Assembly (NCBI GenBank): GCA_045539925.1
Contig: JAZQGH010000114.1
Location: 3,363-67,362 of the forward strand
Direction: 5' to 3'
Length of the DNA stretch: 64,000 nt
Source of the DNA: SFWF01 sp045539925
GTDB lineage: Bacteria; Bacillota; Clostridia; Oscillospirales; Acutalibacteraceae
The position numbers and the translations under genes are program-made. Position 1 is the first letter of the stretch. Every line of letters starts with the position of its first letter. Below the pieces are notes generated by a model, which worked only from the letters and a program-made list of their open reading frames with translations, did no database searches and had not been told where the DNA came from. Of the stretch, positions 1 to 8,589 are shown piece after piece.

Positions 1-1
1 A

Positions 2-931
2 GAAGACGATCTGTATTATCGCTATGATATGAACGACTATATTTCGGTTGGAGAGTACTCTCTTTCTGTCGATTCCAACTCTGAAGAGCTGGAGGAATAC
101 AGACATGCCTTTTTAAAGCAGTATTTTTATGAAACCTTGTCTTATACTGCGCAGGAAGGAACTGTAGAAAAGTGGGATACCGTAAAAATCAATTATATGT
201 GCACCTTAAACGGTGAGTTTGTAGACGAAGCATCGAAGTTTGGATATGAAATTACAATAGGTGCCGACGATTTTGTCATTGATGGGTTTGAAGAAAAGCT
301 TATAGGTGCTAAAATTGGATATTCCACATCTATCGAAATTACTATGCCTGAGGATAGCGTAATTACAATGATTGCAGGTAAAGAGGTAGTTTTCGATGTT
401 CAGGTGGAGTCGGCTGTTAAATATAAAACCCCTGACGACAAGGCTGCTCAGGATGCAGGATTTAAAAATCTTGAAGACTATGATAAAGCACAGGATGCTT
501 TTGCAATTTCCACAGCGCTTTTCAACCGCATCTACGATGCTGTAGAGTTTAATGACTGTCCCCAGAAGGAGACCGATGCACTGCTAAACAGCCTATTGTC
601 TTACTACGAAAGACAGTATGCAGAAGAAGGTATGACGCTTACCGATATTGCAGCTTCATATAATATGTCTTTGGACGAATATAAGGCTACACTGACAGAG
701 GCAATACAGAAAAGCTATACCAATATGCCTCGCGATTTGGTTTCTTACTGGATTCTTGCAAAATACGGTGAAGAGCTGACGCAAAAAGATGTTTCGCAAA
801 CCCGAACTGAGATTATTGCCGAAATAGATTCAACCCTTATTGAAGCAGGATATTCCGACATCGAAATTCAAAGACGCTCAGCCTACGAAAAAGCGCTGAA
901 GGTTCTCCTTAAAAACGCTGAGGTGAAGTGA
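2..931 (+). CDS. Trigger-factor-like FKBP-type chaperone, 5' end outside window
   Basis: The reading frame is open from base 2 with no stop before the Met at 29, so the N terminus lies outside the window. Counting from that Met, residues 48-130 form an FKBP-type peptidyl-prolyl isomerase domain (VKINY, a GxDxFxxGFE-like segment, a hydrophobic FDVQV strand). Residues 150-300 are helical and match the trigger-factor C-terminal substrate-binding domain. The preceding YDMNDYISVGEY segment resembles the strand before the FKBP domain in clostridial trigger-factor-like proteins, many of which are secreted lipoproteins. Without the N terminus, ribosome-bound trigger factor and an exported foldase cannot be told apart. 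The stop overlaps the next gene's start. Confidence 0.75.
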   Translation, partial: EDDLYYRYDMNDYISVGEYSLSVDSNSEELEEYRHAFLKQYFYETLSYTAQEGTVEKWDTVKINYMCTLNGEFVDEASKFGYEITIGADDFVIDGFEEKLIGAKIGYSTSIEITMPEDSVITMIAGKEVVFDVQVESAVKYKTPDDKAAQDAGFKNLEDYDKAQDAFAISTALFNRIYDAVEFNDCPQKETDALLNSLLSYYERQYAEEGMTLTDIAASYNMSLDEYKATLTEAIQKSYTNMPRDLVSYWILAKYGEELTQKDVSQTRTEIIAEIDSTLIEAGYSDIEIQRRSAYEKALKVLLKNAEVK

Positions 932-1509
932 TGAGGTTCAAATTTTGCCTTTTAAATAGCTTTTCACCCGAACAAACAGAGAAAACTCTGCTAATGTTGT
1001 CAAATGAGCAAATAACATATATAAAAGGTCTTGCTGAGGGCAAAAGAAAGCAGTCATTAGCTGTAAGAACACTTCTTTGTGAAATGCTCAGTGACGGTTA
1101 TCCCGATATTAACATCGGTATGCTTACGGCTGAAGAAAACGGCAGACCATATTTTGCGGATGGTAGCATTTATGTAAGCTTTACCCATTCCGACGATATG
1201 GTAGGGTGTGTTCTCTCAGGCAGTGCTGTCGGTGTGGATATTCAGAAGATTAAGCCTGTTTCAGACAGACTTGTATCACGTGTTTGCACTGCTGACGAGC
1301 AGCTGTATGTAAAAGAGCACGGAACAGATTGTTTTTTTTTCTTTTGGACGTTAAAGGAGTCATATATAAAGGCAACAGGCATCTCTTTTGCTGATGCAGT
1401 TAAAGTTTCGTTTGCTCATAACGGAAAAATATGCGCTACAGATAAAACAGTTGACATTGATTTTGGTTTTACTGATGGATATGTTTGGTCTGTTTGTAAA
1501 AAGAAATAA
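931..1509 (+). CDS. 4'-phosphopantetheinyl transferase, Sfp type
   Basis: Transfers the 4'-phosphopantetheine arm from CoA to carrier proteins. The 192-residue protein shows the family signatures: SFTHS at 83-87, GVDIQ at 101-105 (Mg-binding acidic residue) and WTLKESYIKATG at 139-150. It is a little short for an Sfp protein, whose C-terminal half is often longer. ATG 931 is preferred over the in-frame GTG at 928 because GAGGTG at 920-925 sits 5 bases upstream of it. It overlaps the upstream stop as TGATG, so the two genes are probably translationally coupled. A run of nine T (1332-1340) encodes the four Phe before the catalytic WxxKE. No synthase gene is nearby, so the carrier target is unknown. 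Confidence 0.85.
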   Translation: MRFKFCLLNSFSPEQTEKTLLMLSNEQITYIKGLAEGKRKQSLAVRTLLCEMLSDGYPDINIGMLTAEENGRPYFADGSIYVSFTHSDDMVGCVLSGSAVGVDIQKIKPVSDRLVSRVCTADEQLYVKEHGTDCFFFFWTLKESYIKATGISFADAVKVSFAHNGKICATDKTVDIDFGFTDGYVWSVCKKK

Positions 1510-1513
1510 AATA

Positions 1514-1560
1514 CGCCGATATGGTAGGAGTAAACGCCTATCATATCGGCGATTATTTTT
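1514..1560 (+). terminator. Intrinsic terminator after the phosphopantetheinyl transferase
   Basis: Arms 1514-1523 and 1542-1551 pair perfectly over 10 bp, and the stem extends inward by GTAGG/CCTAT including one G-U pair. A T-rich tail (ATTATTTTT) follows. This separates the preceding pair from the sigG promoter. Confidence 0.85.
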
Positions 1561-1596
1561 CAAGTGAATTTTGTCGAAACAAAAAATTTTTTATTG

Positions 1597-1626
1597 GGTT
1601 AATATGTGCAAACCAAGGTAATAATT
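1597..1626 (+). promoter_or_regulatory. Putative SigF-type promoter of sigG
   Basis: GGTTA at 1597-1601 and GGTAATAATT at 1617-1626 are separated by 15 bases. The known forespore SigF consensus is GYWTA, about 15 bases, then GGNNANANTW. The -10 box fits every specified position and the -35 box misses one. In Bacillus sigG is SigF-dependent, so the fit is biologically expected. It is a consensus match by eye. Confidence 0.5.
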
Positions 1627-1643
1627 TTATCGAGGTGTTATTT

Positions 1644-2414
1644 GTGTATATCAATAAGGTAGTTATTTGCGGAGTAGATACATCAAAGTTGCCGACCCTT
1701 AAAGAAAAGGAAAAAGAAAAACTATTGCTCCTTGTAAAAGAGGGAAATAAGTCGGCAAGAGATGAGCTTATAAACGGTAATTTAAGGCTTGTGCTAAGTG
1801 TAATACAGCGATTTACCGGTAGAGGTGAAAATCTTGACGACTTGTTTCAGATAGGATGTATAGGACTCATTAAAGCTATCGATAATTTCGATGTAACACA
1901 GCAGGTAAAATTTTCCACATACGCTGTGCCCATGATCATAGGTGAAGTGCGAAGATACCTTCGGGATTCCAGCCCAATAAGGGTGAGCCGTTCGATAAAA
2001 GACACAGCATATCACGCTATGCAGGCAAAAGAACAGCTTACAAATGAACTTGACCGTGAGCCTAATGTTCACGAAATTGCGGCTAAAATGGGAATAACCA
2101 AAGCCGAGGTCGTTATCGCACTTGAAAGCGTTGTAGACCCCATTTCTCTTTATGAGCCCGTATATTCCGATGGTGGAGACACAATATTTGTGCTCGATCA
2201 GGTTGGTGACAAAAATGACGATAAAAATTGGCTTGATGAGATTTCTTTCAGAGAAGAAATAAAAAAACTCAGTGACAGAGAACGGCTTATATTGTCACTA
2301 AGATATATGAGCGGCAAAACTCAGATGGAGGTCTCAAAGCAAATAGGAATCTCTCAGGCGCAGGTATCTCGTCTTGAAAAAGGAGCGATCTGTAAGATTA
2401 AGGGTTATTCCTAA
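1644..2414 (+). CDS. sigG: RNA polymerase sporulation sigma factor SigG
   Basis: Late forespore sigma factor. The 256-residue protein carries the SigG-specific N-terminal signature CGVDTSKLP (9-17). Region 2 contains NLRLVLSVIQRF, DLFQIGCIGLIKAIDNFD and KFSTYAVPMIIGEVRRYLRD. Region 4 ends in GKTQMEVSKQIGISQAQVSRLEK. Length is close to Bacillus SigG (260). The GTG at 1644 is chosen because GAGGTG at 1632-1637 lies 6 bases upstream; longer in-frame extensions would run through the preceding terminator. In many firmicutes sigG follows spoIIGA-sigE. Here it follows a terminator and is succeeded by a ylmC-like gene and spoIVB, both connected with forespore events. Confidence 0.95.
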   Translation: MYINKVVICGVDTSKLPTLKEKEKEKLLLLVKEGNKSARDELINGNLRLVLSVIQRFTGRGENLDDLFQIGCIGLIKAIDNFDVTQQVKFSTYAVPMIIGEVRRYLRDSSPIRVSRSIKDTAYHAMQAKEQLTNELDREPNVHEIAAKMGITKAEVVIALESVVDPISLYEPVYSDGGDTIFVLDQVGDKNDDKNWLDEISFREEIKKLSDRERLILSLRYMSGKTQMEVSKQIGISQAQVSRLEKGAICKIKGYS

Positions 2415-2446
2415 GCTTTTTTTCATATAATTACTGAGGTGATTAT

Positions 2447-2680
2447 ATGATTCAGAGAATAGCTGAACTAAAAGACCGTCAGGTGGTTTGTGTTAAAGAC
2501 GGTGCGATATTAGGTTTTGTCAGTGATATAGAGCTAGATACAGAAAATGGCAGACTTTCCTCAATAGTAATATTCGGCAGAGCAAAAGGTTTAGGAATTT
2601 TCGGCAGGGAAGATGATATAGTAATTCCTTGGGAGAATATTGAGATAATAGGGGACGAGACTATACTTGTAAATTGCTGA
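2447..2680 (+). CDS. YlmC/YmxH family sporulation protein, PRC-barrel
   Basis: Small 77-residue PRC-barrel-like beta protein of the YlmC/YmxH family, which is restricted to spore-formers and often sits by sporulation sigma genes. Diagnostic parts are the N-terminal KDRQVVCVKDG, the GFVSDIELD strand, and the C-terminal DDIVIPWENIEIIGDETILV. The molecular function is not known. It starts 32 bases after sigG with a GAGGTGAT ribosome site and is probably cotranscribed with it. Confidence 0.85.
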   Translation: MIQRIAELKDRQVVCVKDGAILGFVSDIELDTENGRLSSIVIFGRAKGLGIFGREDDIVIPWENIEIIGDETILVNC

Positions 2681-2758
2681 AAATGTTTTCAAATTATAAC
2701 ATTTATAAATTTTAAAAATATGCAGAAATTAAAGTAGCAGGAGCAAGGACGGTGAAAT

Positions 2759-3994
2759 TTGAAAACAGCAAGAACGGTAGTAAAAAGTGTAACAATATTT
2801 ATATTTATTCTGCTTATAGGCATATTTTCCTCTCTTATATATGCAAGCAGCAGTGTTTCTGATTTTTATCTTGTAAGCGCAGGAGAGTCCCTCGAGATAG
2901 ATTCTCCGATACCCCTTAGATTTACCTATACATCAAAAGAACAGGCAAATGTTGGCTACGAAAAGCAAAGCGGAAATACCTTTAAGATGGACCTCAAGGT
3001 CTTGGGTGTCATACCTGTTAAGGAAATAAATGTCAGGGTAGTTGACGAAAACTATGTTGCAGTGCTTGGAACACCTTTCGGCATAAAAATTTATACCGAA
3101 GGTGTATTGGTGGTTGATTTTTCTCAGGTTGATGCCGCATCGGGTGATAAAAATCCCGCAAAAACTGCGGGACTTCAGGTAGGAGACTTTATAGTATCTC
3201 TTAACGGCATAAATGTATATACAAATGAAGATGTATCAAAAATAATCCAAAACTCAGGCGGAGAATCTGTAGTAGCCAGAATAGTTCGCGACGGTAAAAA
3301 CAAGGTAATTAAATTTAAACCTGCAAAATCAAAATCTACAGGACTTTACAGGGCAGGTATATGGGTTAAGGACTCCTCGGCAGGTATTGGAACAATGACC
3401 TTCTATAGTCCTAAATACAATGTCGTAGCAGGGCTGGGTCACGGTATTTGCGATTCCGATACGGGTACACTTCTGTCACTGAATTCGGGTCAGTTTGTCA
3501 CAGCAGATATAGTATCTTATGTCAAGGGAAAATCGGGTGCTGCAGGAGAGCTTAAAGGTGTTTTTACAGGCAAAAGCATTGCTGATTTCTCCCTTAACAC
3601 AAATAAAGGCGTTTTCGGCAAGGTTACCTGTGATATAAGTCTGGATACAATGTTTCCTGTGGCACTCAAGCAAGAGGTAAGAAACGCAGATGCCTATATT
3701 CTTACAACAATAGAGGGCGAAACGCCGGAATATTACTCCTGTAGCGTTAAGATAAGAAATAAAGAGGAAACTCAAAACCTTTTAGTCGAAATAACCGACG
3801 AAAGACTACTCAATTCTACAGGCGGAATAGTTCAGGGAATGTCGGGTAGCCCCATTATCCAAAACGGAAAACTAATCGGTGCAGTTACCCACGTCCTTGT
3901 CGACGACCCAACCAAAGGCTACGGAATTTTCGCCGAAAATATGCTCGAAACAGCACAAGGCGTACAAGAACAACAATTAAAAGAAGCATCGTAA
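2759..3994 (+). CDS. spoIVB: SpoIVB serine peptidase
   Basis: Forespore-made protease that crosses into the intermembrane space and triggers pro-SigK processing in the mother cell. The 411-residue protein has an N-terminal membrane anchor (about 9-29), a PDZ domain (about 105-190) and the S55 peptidase domain (about 200-400). The catalytic pair is visible as H228 in GLGHGICD and S364 in MSGSPI. The start is TTG at 2759 with AAGGA and GGTGA just upstream. A bofA homologue at 27.6 kb is the expected partner in the SigK checkpoint, and an M50 protease at 20.1 kb is a possible target protease. The last residues are Gln/Glu-rich and variable. Confidence 0.95.
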   Translation: MKTARTVVKSVTIFIFILLIGIFSSLIYASSSVSDFYLVSAGESLEIDSPIPLRFTYTSKEQANVGYEKQSGNTFKMDLKVLGVIPVKEINVRVVDENYVAVLGTPFGIKIYTEGVLVVDFSQVDAASGDKNPAKTAGLQVGDFIVSLNGINVYTNEDVSKIIQNSGGESVVARIVRDGKNKVIKFKPAKSKSTGLYRAGIWVKDSSAGIGTMTFYSPKYNVVAGLGHGICDSDTGTLLSLNSGQFVTADIVSYVKGKSGAAGELKGVFTGKSIADFSLNTNKGVFGKVTCDISLDTMFPVALKQEVRNADAYILTTIEGETPEYYSCSVKIRNKEETQNLLVEITDERLLNSTGGIVQGMSGSPIIQNGKLIGAVTHVLVDDPTKGYGIFAENMLETAQGVQEQQLKEAS

Positions 3995-3997
3995 TTT

Positions 3998-4041
3998 TAA
4001 AGGAGCTTTTTCACCTAATTGATGAGAAGCTCCTTTATTTA
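3998..4041 (+). terminator. Intrinsic terminator after spoIVB
   Basis: Arms AAAGGAGCTT (3999-4008) and AAGCTCCTTT (4027-4036) pair perfectly over 10 bp and are followed by ATTTAGTT. Confidence 0.8.
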
Positions 4042-4126
4042 GTTCTAACACTTATAACACATCTCAGCTCTTTGGTTTGTAGTTTGTCTTCATCTGTCAA
4101 TCCGCTGCAGAAAAAGCCGGTATGCC

Positions 4127-4155
4127 TTGCATTAGCCGACTAAGTGTGGTATGAT
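4127..4155 (+). promoter_or_regulatory. SigA-type promoter of the sugar kinase
   Basis: TTGCAT (4127-4132), a 17-base spacer, then TATGAT (4150-4155). It lies 31 bases upstream of the start codon. Confidence 0.55.
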
Positions 4156-4185
4156 ATCCTAAAAGTATTGAGCAGGAGATATTTT

Positions 4186-5052
4186 ATGAGTATTCTGTCG
4201 TTTGGTGAAATACTTTGGGACGTGTATCCTGATAATAAGTATATCGGCGGCGCTCCCTTTAATTTTGCGGCTCATCTTGCCAGACACGGCGAAAAGGTGT
4301 ATATGCTTACCTGTGTAGGAAGTGATCAGCTTGGAGATGAGGCTGCTGAAATTATTCGTAAATTTGGCATTTGTACAGACTTTGTAAAGCGGACTGATTC
4401 TAAAAAGACAGGACAGTGCCTTGTTACACTTGACAGTAACTTTGTACCTACCTATAATCTTTTAAGCGATGTTGCTTATGACTACATTGACTGCAGTAAT
4501 ATAACCGATAAATTTGATGTGCTGTATTTCGGAACTATGGCTCTTCGCAGTGAGCATAACATAAGTTCTTTAAAGGATTTACTAGGCAAAAACATATTTA
4601 AAGAAATTTTTGTAGATATAAATATCAGAAAGCCGTATTATTCCGAAGAAACAGTAAGTCTTGCAGCCGAGAATTCAACGATTATAAAAATCAGTGACGA
4701 AGAAATGCCCATTGTAGCTAAACTCCTTGGAATGGACGATGAGTGCAGTTATTTACAGTTTGCAAAGAATTTATCGGGTAGGTTTTCCAATATTAAAATG
4801 ACTATTATGACCCTTGGAGCAAAAGGTGCCTATGTGCTTGATGCTGTAAATGGCGCCGATTATTACTGTGACAGCTTGAAGGTAGAAGTTGTATCTACCG
4901 TAGGAGCAGGAGACAGCTTTTCAGCATCTTTTTTACATAAATATTTAAGTGGATTCGGCATAGAAGAATGTCTTAAATACGCAACTCGTGTTGCTGGCTT
5001 TGTAGTTTCAAAATATGATGCCATACCCGAATATCAACCAAATAACATATGA
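4186..5052 (+). CDS. PfkB-family carbohydrate kinase, probably fructokinase
   Basis: Phosphorylates a sugar with ATP in the cytoplasm. The 288-residue protein has the N-terminal GEILWD of fructokinases, the substrate-lid signature GGAPFNFAAHLA, and the C-terminal GAGDSF signature at 240-245 with the catalytic Asp at 243. The ATG at 4186 follows AGGAGA at 4174-4179; an upstream in-frame ATG at 4144 lies inside the promoter and is rejected. The gene stands alone between its own promoter and terminator with no sugar transporter beside it, so fructose as substrate is an inference from family resemblance (FGEILWDVYPD and GGAPFN). Confidence 0.85.
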   Translation: MSILSFGEILWDVYPDNKYIGGAPFNFAAHLARHGEKVYMLTCVGSDQLGDEAAEIIRKFGICTDFVKRTDSKKTGQCLVTLDSNFVPTYNLLSDVAYDYIDCSNITDKFDVLYFGTMALRSEHNISSLKDLLGKNIFKEIFVDINIRKPYYSEETVSLAAENSTIIKISDEEMPIVAKLLGMDDECSYLQFAKNLSGRFSNIKMTIMTLGAKGAYVLDAVNGADYYCDSLKVEVVSTVGAGDSFSASFLHKYLSGFGIEECLKYATRVAGFVVSKYDAIPEYQPNNI

Positions 5053-5056
5053 AACA

Positions 5057-5090
5057 AGCCACCGAAAAAATTTTTTCGGTGGCTCAATTT
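5057..5090. terminator. Bidirectional terminator between convergent genes
   Basis: A perfect palindrome (AGCCACCGAAAAAA at 5057-5070 against TTTTTTCGGTGGCT at 5071-5084) gives a GC stem base with A and T tracts on both strands. It serves the plus-strand kinase and the minus-strand zinc-ribbon gene. Confidence 0.85.
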
Positions 5091-5503
5091 TATCTTACTT
5101 TAATTCTAAAATTGTTTTTACATCTCGGGCAGTTTACGTTGTGTTCGCCGCTTTTTTTAGGCAGTCTCAGCATTACAGAGCAGTGAGGACATTTTTTGTA
5201 TATATGGGTCTCTCTGTCGTTGTGGATACGCTTTCTCATACTGTTAGCAGACTTGAAATTATTTAATATTGCAACAATTTTAGCGTTCTCCTGCTGTCGT
5301 TTGTGAATATTTCTTGAAAAAAGTCTAAAAAACATCCAGAATAATAAAACTGTATTTGTTAAATAAATGATCAGACTGTTAACAAATAAGTTTATTACCG
5401 ATAGTGCAACACAAATTATAGCGAGTGTTTTTGTAAGCAGATCGATTCCATAATTGATATATCTACCAGAGAAGAATTGTGCCAGTTTGTATCGAAAATT
5501 CAT
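5090..5503 (-). CDS. Small membrane protein with C-terminal zinc ribbon
   Basis: The 137-residue protein has two hydrophobic segments (about 22-44 and 46-62), a basic linker, and a C-terminal zinc ribbon with CPHC (105-108) and CPRC (125-128). The ribbon should bind one zinc and face the cytoplasm. ATG 5503 is preferred over GTG 5512 because AGGAG (5514-5518) is too close to the latter. It starts just inside the end of the ABC exporter gene on the same strand and is probably coupled to it. Similar zinc-ribbon membrane proteins are widespread but without assigned function. The tandem position suggests, but does not show, a link with the exporter. Confidence 0.7.
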   Translation of the reverse strand: MNFRYKLAQFFSGRYINYGIDLLTKTLAIICVALSVINLFVNSLIIYLTNTVLLFWMFFRLFSRNIHKRQQENAKIVAILNNFKSANSMRKRIHNDRETHIYKKCPHCSVMLRLPKKSGEHNVNCPRCKNNFRIKVR

Positions 5504-5504
5504 T

Positions 5505-8462
5505 CTATTCACTCCTGAGGGCTTCTACGGGGTCTTTCTTTGCTGCTATACCCGATGGAATAAGACCTGCAATAAATGTAAGCCCCATGCTGATGAGAAC
5601 AAGTGTTATTGCAGCTATCGCAGGAAGCTCTGCTCCGATGTTACTGATTCCCGACAGGTTTTGAATAATTTCGTTAGTCGGTATGCAAAGCAGCAGTGTT
5701 GAACCGATGCCTATAACACCAGCTGTAAAACCAACAATCAGCGTTTCTGCATTAAATACGCGGGAAACATCCTTTTTGGAGGCTCCTATTGCGCGAAGTA
5801 TACCGATTTCTTTTGTTCTTTCAAGGACAGAAATATATGTGATGATTCCAATCATTATTGAAGAAACTACCAGAGATATTGCAACGAATGCAATGAGAAC
5901 ATAAGAAATAACATTGATAATTGTTGTTATAGAAGACATCATTAAAGCAACATAGTCGGTGTAGGTTATTTCGTCCTTCTCATCAACCTCTGAATTGTAC
6001 CGCTGTATTGCTTCGGCAATTTTGTCCTTAGCTTCAAAAGTGGCTGCATAAATGTTAATGGTAGATGGTGTATCCTTTTCAACTACCCCAAGTGTCGAGA
6101 GATTCTGCTCATAGGTGGAATCTGACATAGTTGCAGGCATATATAGGTCATATAAGTCGGCTAACTTATCTTCGCTGTAGGTGGGAAGAGCGGTGTCAAG
6201 CATAAGTGCGAGTTGCTCGTTGGGGAGAGTAGACAGCTGCTGCTCTGCCATAACAGACATCTGCTCTGTTATCTGTTCTGTAAGCATCATTCTTACCTGA
6301 CCGAACAATTCCTCGTGGCTCATTTCAGCAATGTAGCTTTTAAGAGTCTCTGCGTCCATACCAGATTCCTCTGCATAGGTCTGGACCAGCATAGTCTCTA
6401 TATATTCTCTTGTTAGATTTGCCATTTGTTTTTCAACCTCTGCAGCAACAGTCTGGCTGTCGGGTGTGGAGGCAATATCCTTATATAGCTTTGCTTTACC
6501 CTCAGTATTTAAGCCTTCGGCATAGGTTTTAAAGTCATCAGCTTTCTGAGTCTTATCGGGCTCTTTATAGTCATCGGGTTTGAACGGCAGTGCAGTGATT
6601 ACATCTGTTTCGGGGTTATTAAGCTGTGATTTTACGATAGCACTGTCGTTAGTAAGGTCGATTATTTTGTCGGTGAGTGCTTTTGTATAGCCTATAGCAC
6701 CCGAAAGCATATTTCCGCCTGCATCGGGATCTGGTCTTATAATACCGCTTACTTTTATTTCAATTCCGTTATCGTACATATAAGTCAGACCTGTTTCGGT
6801 GGTGCTTATATCAATATATCCTCCTGTTGCAGGGTCAATAGAATAAAAACTGCTTGAAGGTACAACCTTAAAGGTCATATCACAGATTTCTTCATAGCTC
6901 CAGCTTTTAACTTCGGTATCAAGTTTTTCACCTTCGCCTATACTCTGCCACGACTTCTTGGCTTCTTCAACTGTTGTTAAACCTAAAGCAAGGAGTGCAA
7001 AATCGCTTACCTCATTGTTTGAGTTCACAACAAGGACAACATCGTTATAATCTTTGGGCCAGCTGCCGTAAATAACATCGTATTGTTCGGTAATTAGTTC
7101 ACTTATAAGTTTTCCGTTACTATCCGAGAGTAGTTCTTCGTAAATACTCATTTGAGCAGAAGCAGGGGACATCGACATCATAGAGTTCATGCTACCACTC
7201 ATCGACATTCCCATTGTTTCCTGCATAAGCTCCATCGCATCGGATTTTACAATATTACCGTCGGCATCCTTGTAGAAAACATTAAAATCTATGCCGTAAG
7301 AATAATCTACTTCGGTAATCAGATTTTTTAGTTCTTCATCTGTTTCAAGAAATTTTTTAAAGTCTTTAAGATTGTTTTCGGTGTATTTAGGATTGGTCAT
7401 ACTGTTGATTAGCTCATTAAGCACAGGGCTTGAGTAAACAGCATTGAGTTCGTGTTCGCTTCTTTCCTCATTTGCAGACATAAGAGCTGCAATGGTTTCG
7501 GTCATATCTTCGCTCTTTGCGTTGATAGTAAGGGGATAAGAGGCGAGTGTTTCTTCCTGAATTCTGTCAATATATATCTGTATTCCGTTTGAAAGAGCGA
7601 GAATAAGAGCAATTCCGATAATGCCGATGCTTCCTGCAAAAGAAGTGAGAATGGTTCGTGTCTTTTTGGTTAAAAGGTTGTTTAAAGAAAGTGAAAAAGC
7701 AGTAAAAACCGACATAGACTTTTTACGCTTTTTGCCTTTTGCTTTTTTTGTCTTTTTGTCAGCTTCGGTGTCATTGATTGGTGCAGTATACGGATTTGTA
7801 TCGTCAACTATCTCACCGTCAATGAGGCGGATGATTCTGGTAGAATATTCTTCCGCAATTTCGGGGTTGTGTGTTACCATTATAACAAGCTTTTCCTCTG
7901 CAATCTCTTTGAGAAGCTCCATTATCTGTCGGCTTGTTTCGGTATCAAGGGCACCTGTCGGCTCGTCGGCAAGAAGTATATCGGGATTGTTAACAAGAGC
8001 GCGTGCAATTGCTACACGCTGCATCTGACCACCCGACATCTGATTGGGCTTCTTATGGAGCTGGTCAGCAAGACCTACCTTTTCAAGTGCCTCTTTAGCG
8101 CGTGCTCTTCGCTCTGCTTTAGATACACCCGACAGTGTGAGTGCAAGTTCAACATTTGATAAAACAGATTGATGGGGAATAAGGTTGTAGGACTGAAAAA
8201 CAAAGCCTATAGAATGATTTCTGTAAGTGTCCCAGTCTGCGTCTTTATATTCTTTTGTGGATGTTCCGTTAATGAACAGGTCACCGTCGGTATACTGGTC
8301 GAGACCGCCGATAATGTTAAGCAGGGTGGTTTTTCCGCATCCAGAATGGCCGAGAATTGAAACAAACTCATTTTCTCTGAATTCAACGCTTACACCTTTT
8401 AGTGCAGATACCTTTGAATCGCCTGTTACATATTCCTTTACAATGTTTGAAAGTTTAAGCAT
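5505..8462 (-). CDS. Fused ATPase-permease ABC exporter, MacB/FtsX type
   Basis: A 985-residue one-piece transporter. Residues 1-225 are the ATPase: Walker A GHSGCGKT (38-45), signature MSGGQMQRV (142-150), Walker B ILLADEP (162-168). A lysine-rich linker (236-249) leads to a first membrane segment (about 275-292). Then comes a large extracytoplasmic domain (about 300-840) and three C-terminal membrane segments of the FtsX permease fold. MacB-type proteins work as dimers and move substrates by mechanotransmission rather than through a pore. The external domain includes a methionine/serine-rich stretch (410-438). Substrate is unknown; peptides or envelope-active compounds are typical for the family. 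No two-component system is adjacent. Confidence 0.9.
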   Translation of the reverse strand: MLKLSNIVKEYVTGDSKVSALKGVSVEFRENEFVSILGHSGCGKTTLLNIIGGLDQYTDGDLFINGTSTKEYKDADWDTYRNHSIGFVFQSYNLIPHQSVLSNVELALTLSGVSKAERRARAKEALEKVGLADQLHKKPNQMSGGQMQRVAIARALVNNPDILLADEPTGALDTETSRQIMELLKEIAEEKLVIMVTHNPEIAEEYSTRIIRLIDGEIVDDTNPYTAPINDTEADKKTKKAKGKKRKKSMSVFTAFSLSLNNLLTKKTRTILTSFAGSIGIIGIALILALSNGIQIYIDRIQEETLASYPLTINAKSEDMTETIAALMSANEERSEHELNAVYSSPVLNELINSMTNPKYTENNLKDFKKFLETDEELKNLITEVDYSYGIDFNVFYKDADGNIVKSDAMELMQETMGMSMSGSMNSMMSMSPASAQMSIYEELLSDSNGKLISELITEQYDVIYGSWPKDYNDVVLVVNSNNEVSDFALLALGLTTVEEAKKSWQSIGEGEKLDTEVKSWSYEEICDMTFKVVPSSSFYSIDPATGGYIDISTTETGLTYMYDNGIEIKVSGIIRPDPDAGGNMLSGAIGYTKALTDKIIDLTNDSAIVKSQLNNPETDVITALPFKPDDYKEPDKTQKADDFKTYAEGLNTEGKAKLYKDIASTPDSQTVAAEVEKQMANLTREYIETMLVQTYAEESGMDAETLKSYIAEMSHEELFGQVRMMLTEQITEQMSVMAEQQLSTLPNEQLALMLDTALPTYSEDKLADLYDLYMPATMSDSTYEQNLSTLGVVEKDTPSTINIYAATFEAKDKIAEAIQRYNSEVDEKDEITYTDYVALMMSSITTIINVISYVLIAFVAISLVVSSIMIGIITYISVLERTKEIGILRAIGASKKDVSRVFNAETLIVGFTAGVIGIGSTLLLCIPTNEIIQNLSGISNIGAELPAIAAITLVLISMGLTFIAGLIPSGIAAKKDPVEALRSE

Positions 8463-8547
8463 AGAATGACTCCTTGTTGTATCAGCTTTTCACATTATTT
8501 CCATTTTAACATATTTCAAAACAATTTTTGTTAATATCTTGTAAATT

Positions 8548-8583
8548 TATATTAAAAATGTCCCTTGAAGATACAAGGGACAT
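8548..8583 (-). terminator. Intrinsic terminator of the DUF711/ACT transcript
   Basis: On the minus strand, arms ATGTCCCTTG (8574-8583) and CAAGGGACAT (8559-8568) pair perfectly over 10 bp around a 5-base loop and are followed by TTTTTAATA. Confidence 0.8.
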
Positions 8584-8589
8584 AACGCA

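Noticed and set aside
1521..1643. Longer N terminus for SigG starting at ATG 1521
   Set aside because: It would begin inside the preceding terminator stem and run through the SigF-like promoter; GTG 1644 has a proper ribosome site and matches the SigG N terminus.
4042..4140. Minus-strand peptide fragment (FFCSGLTDEDKLQTKELRC) upstream of the sugar kinase, possibly a gene remnant
   Set aside because: Only about 32 codons, no start or ribosome site, no recognised family; the region also contains the kinase promoter.
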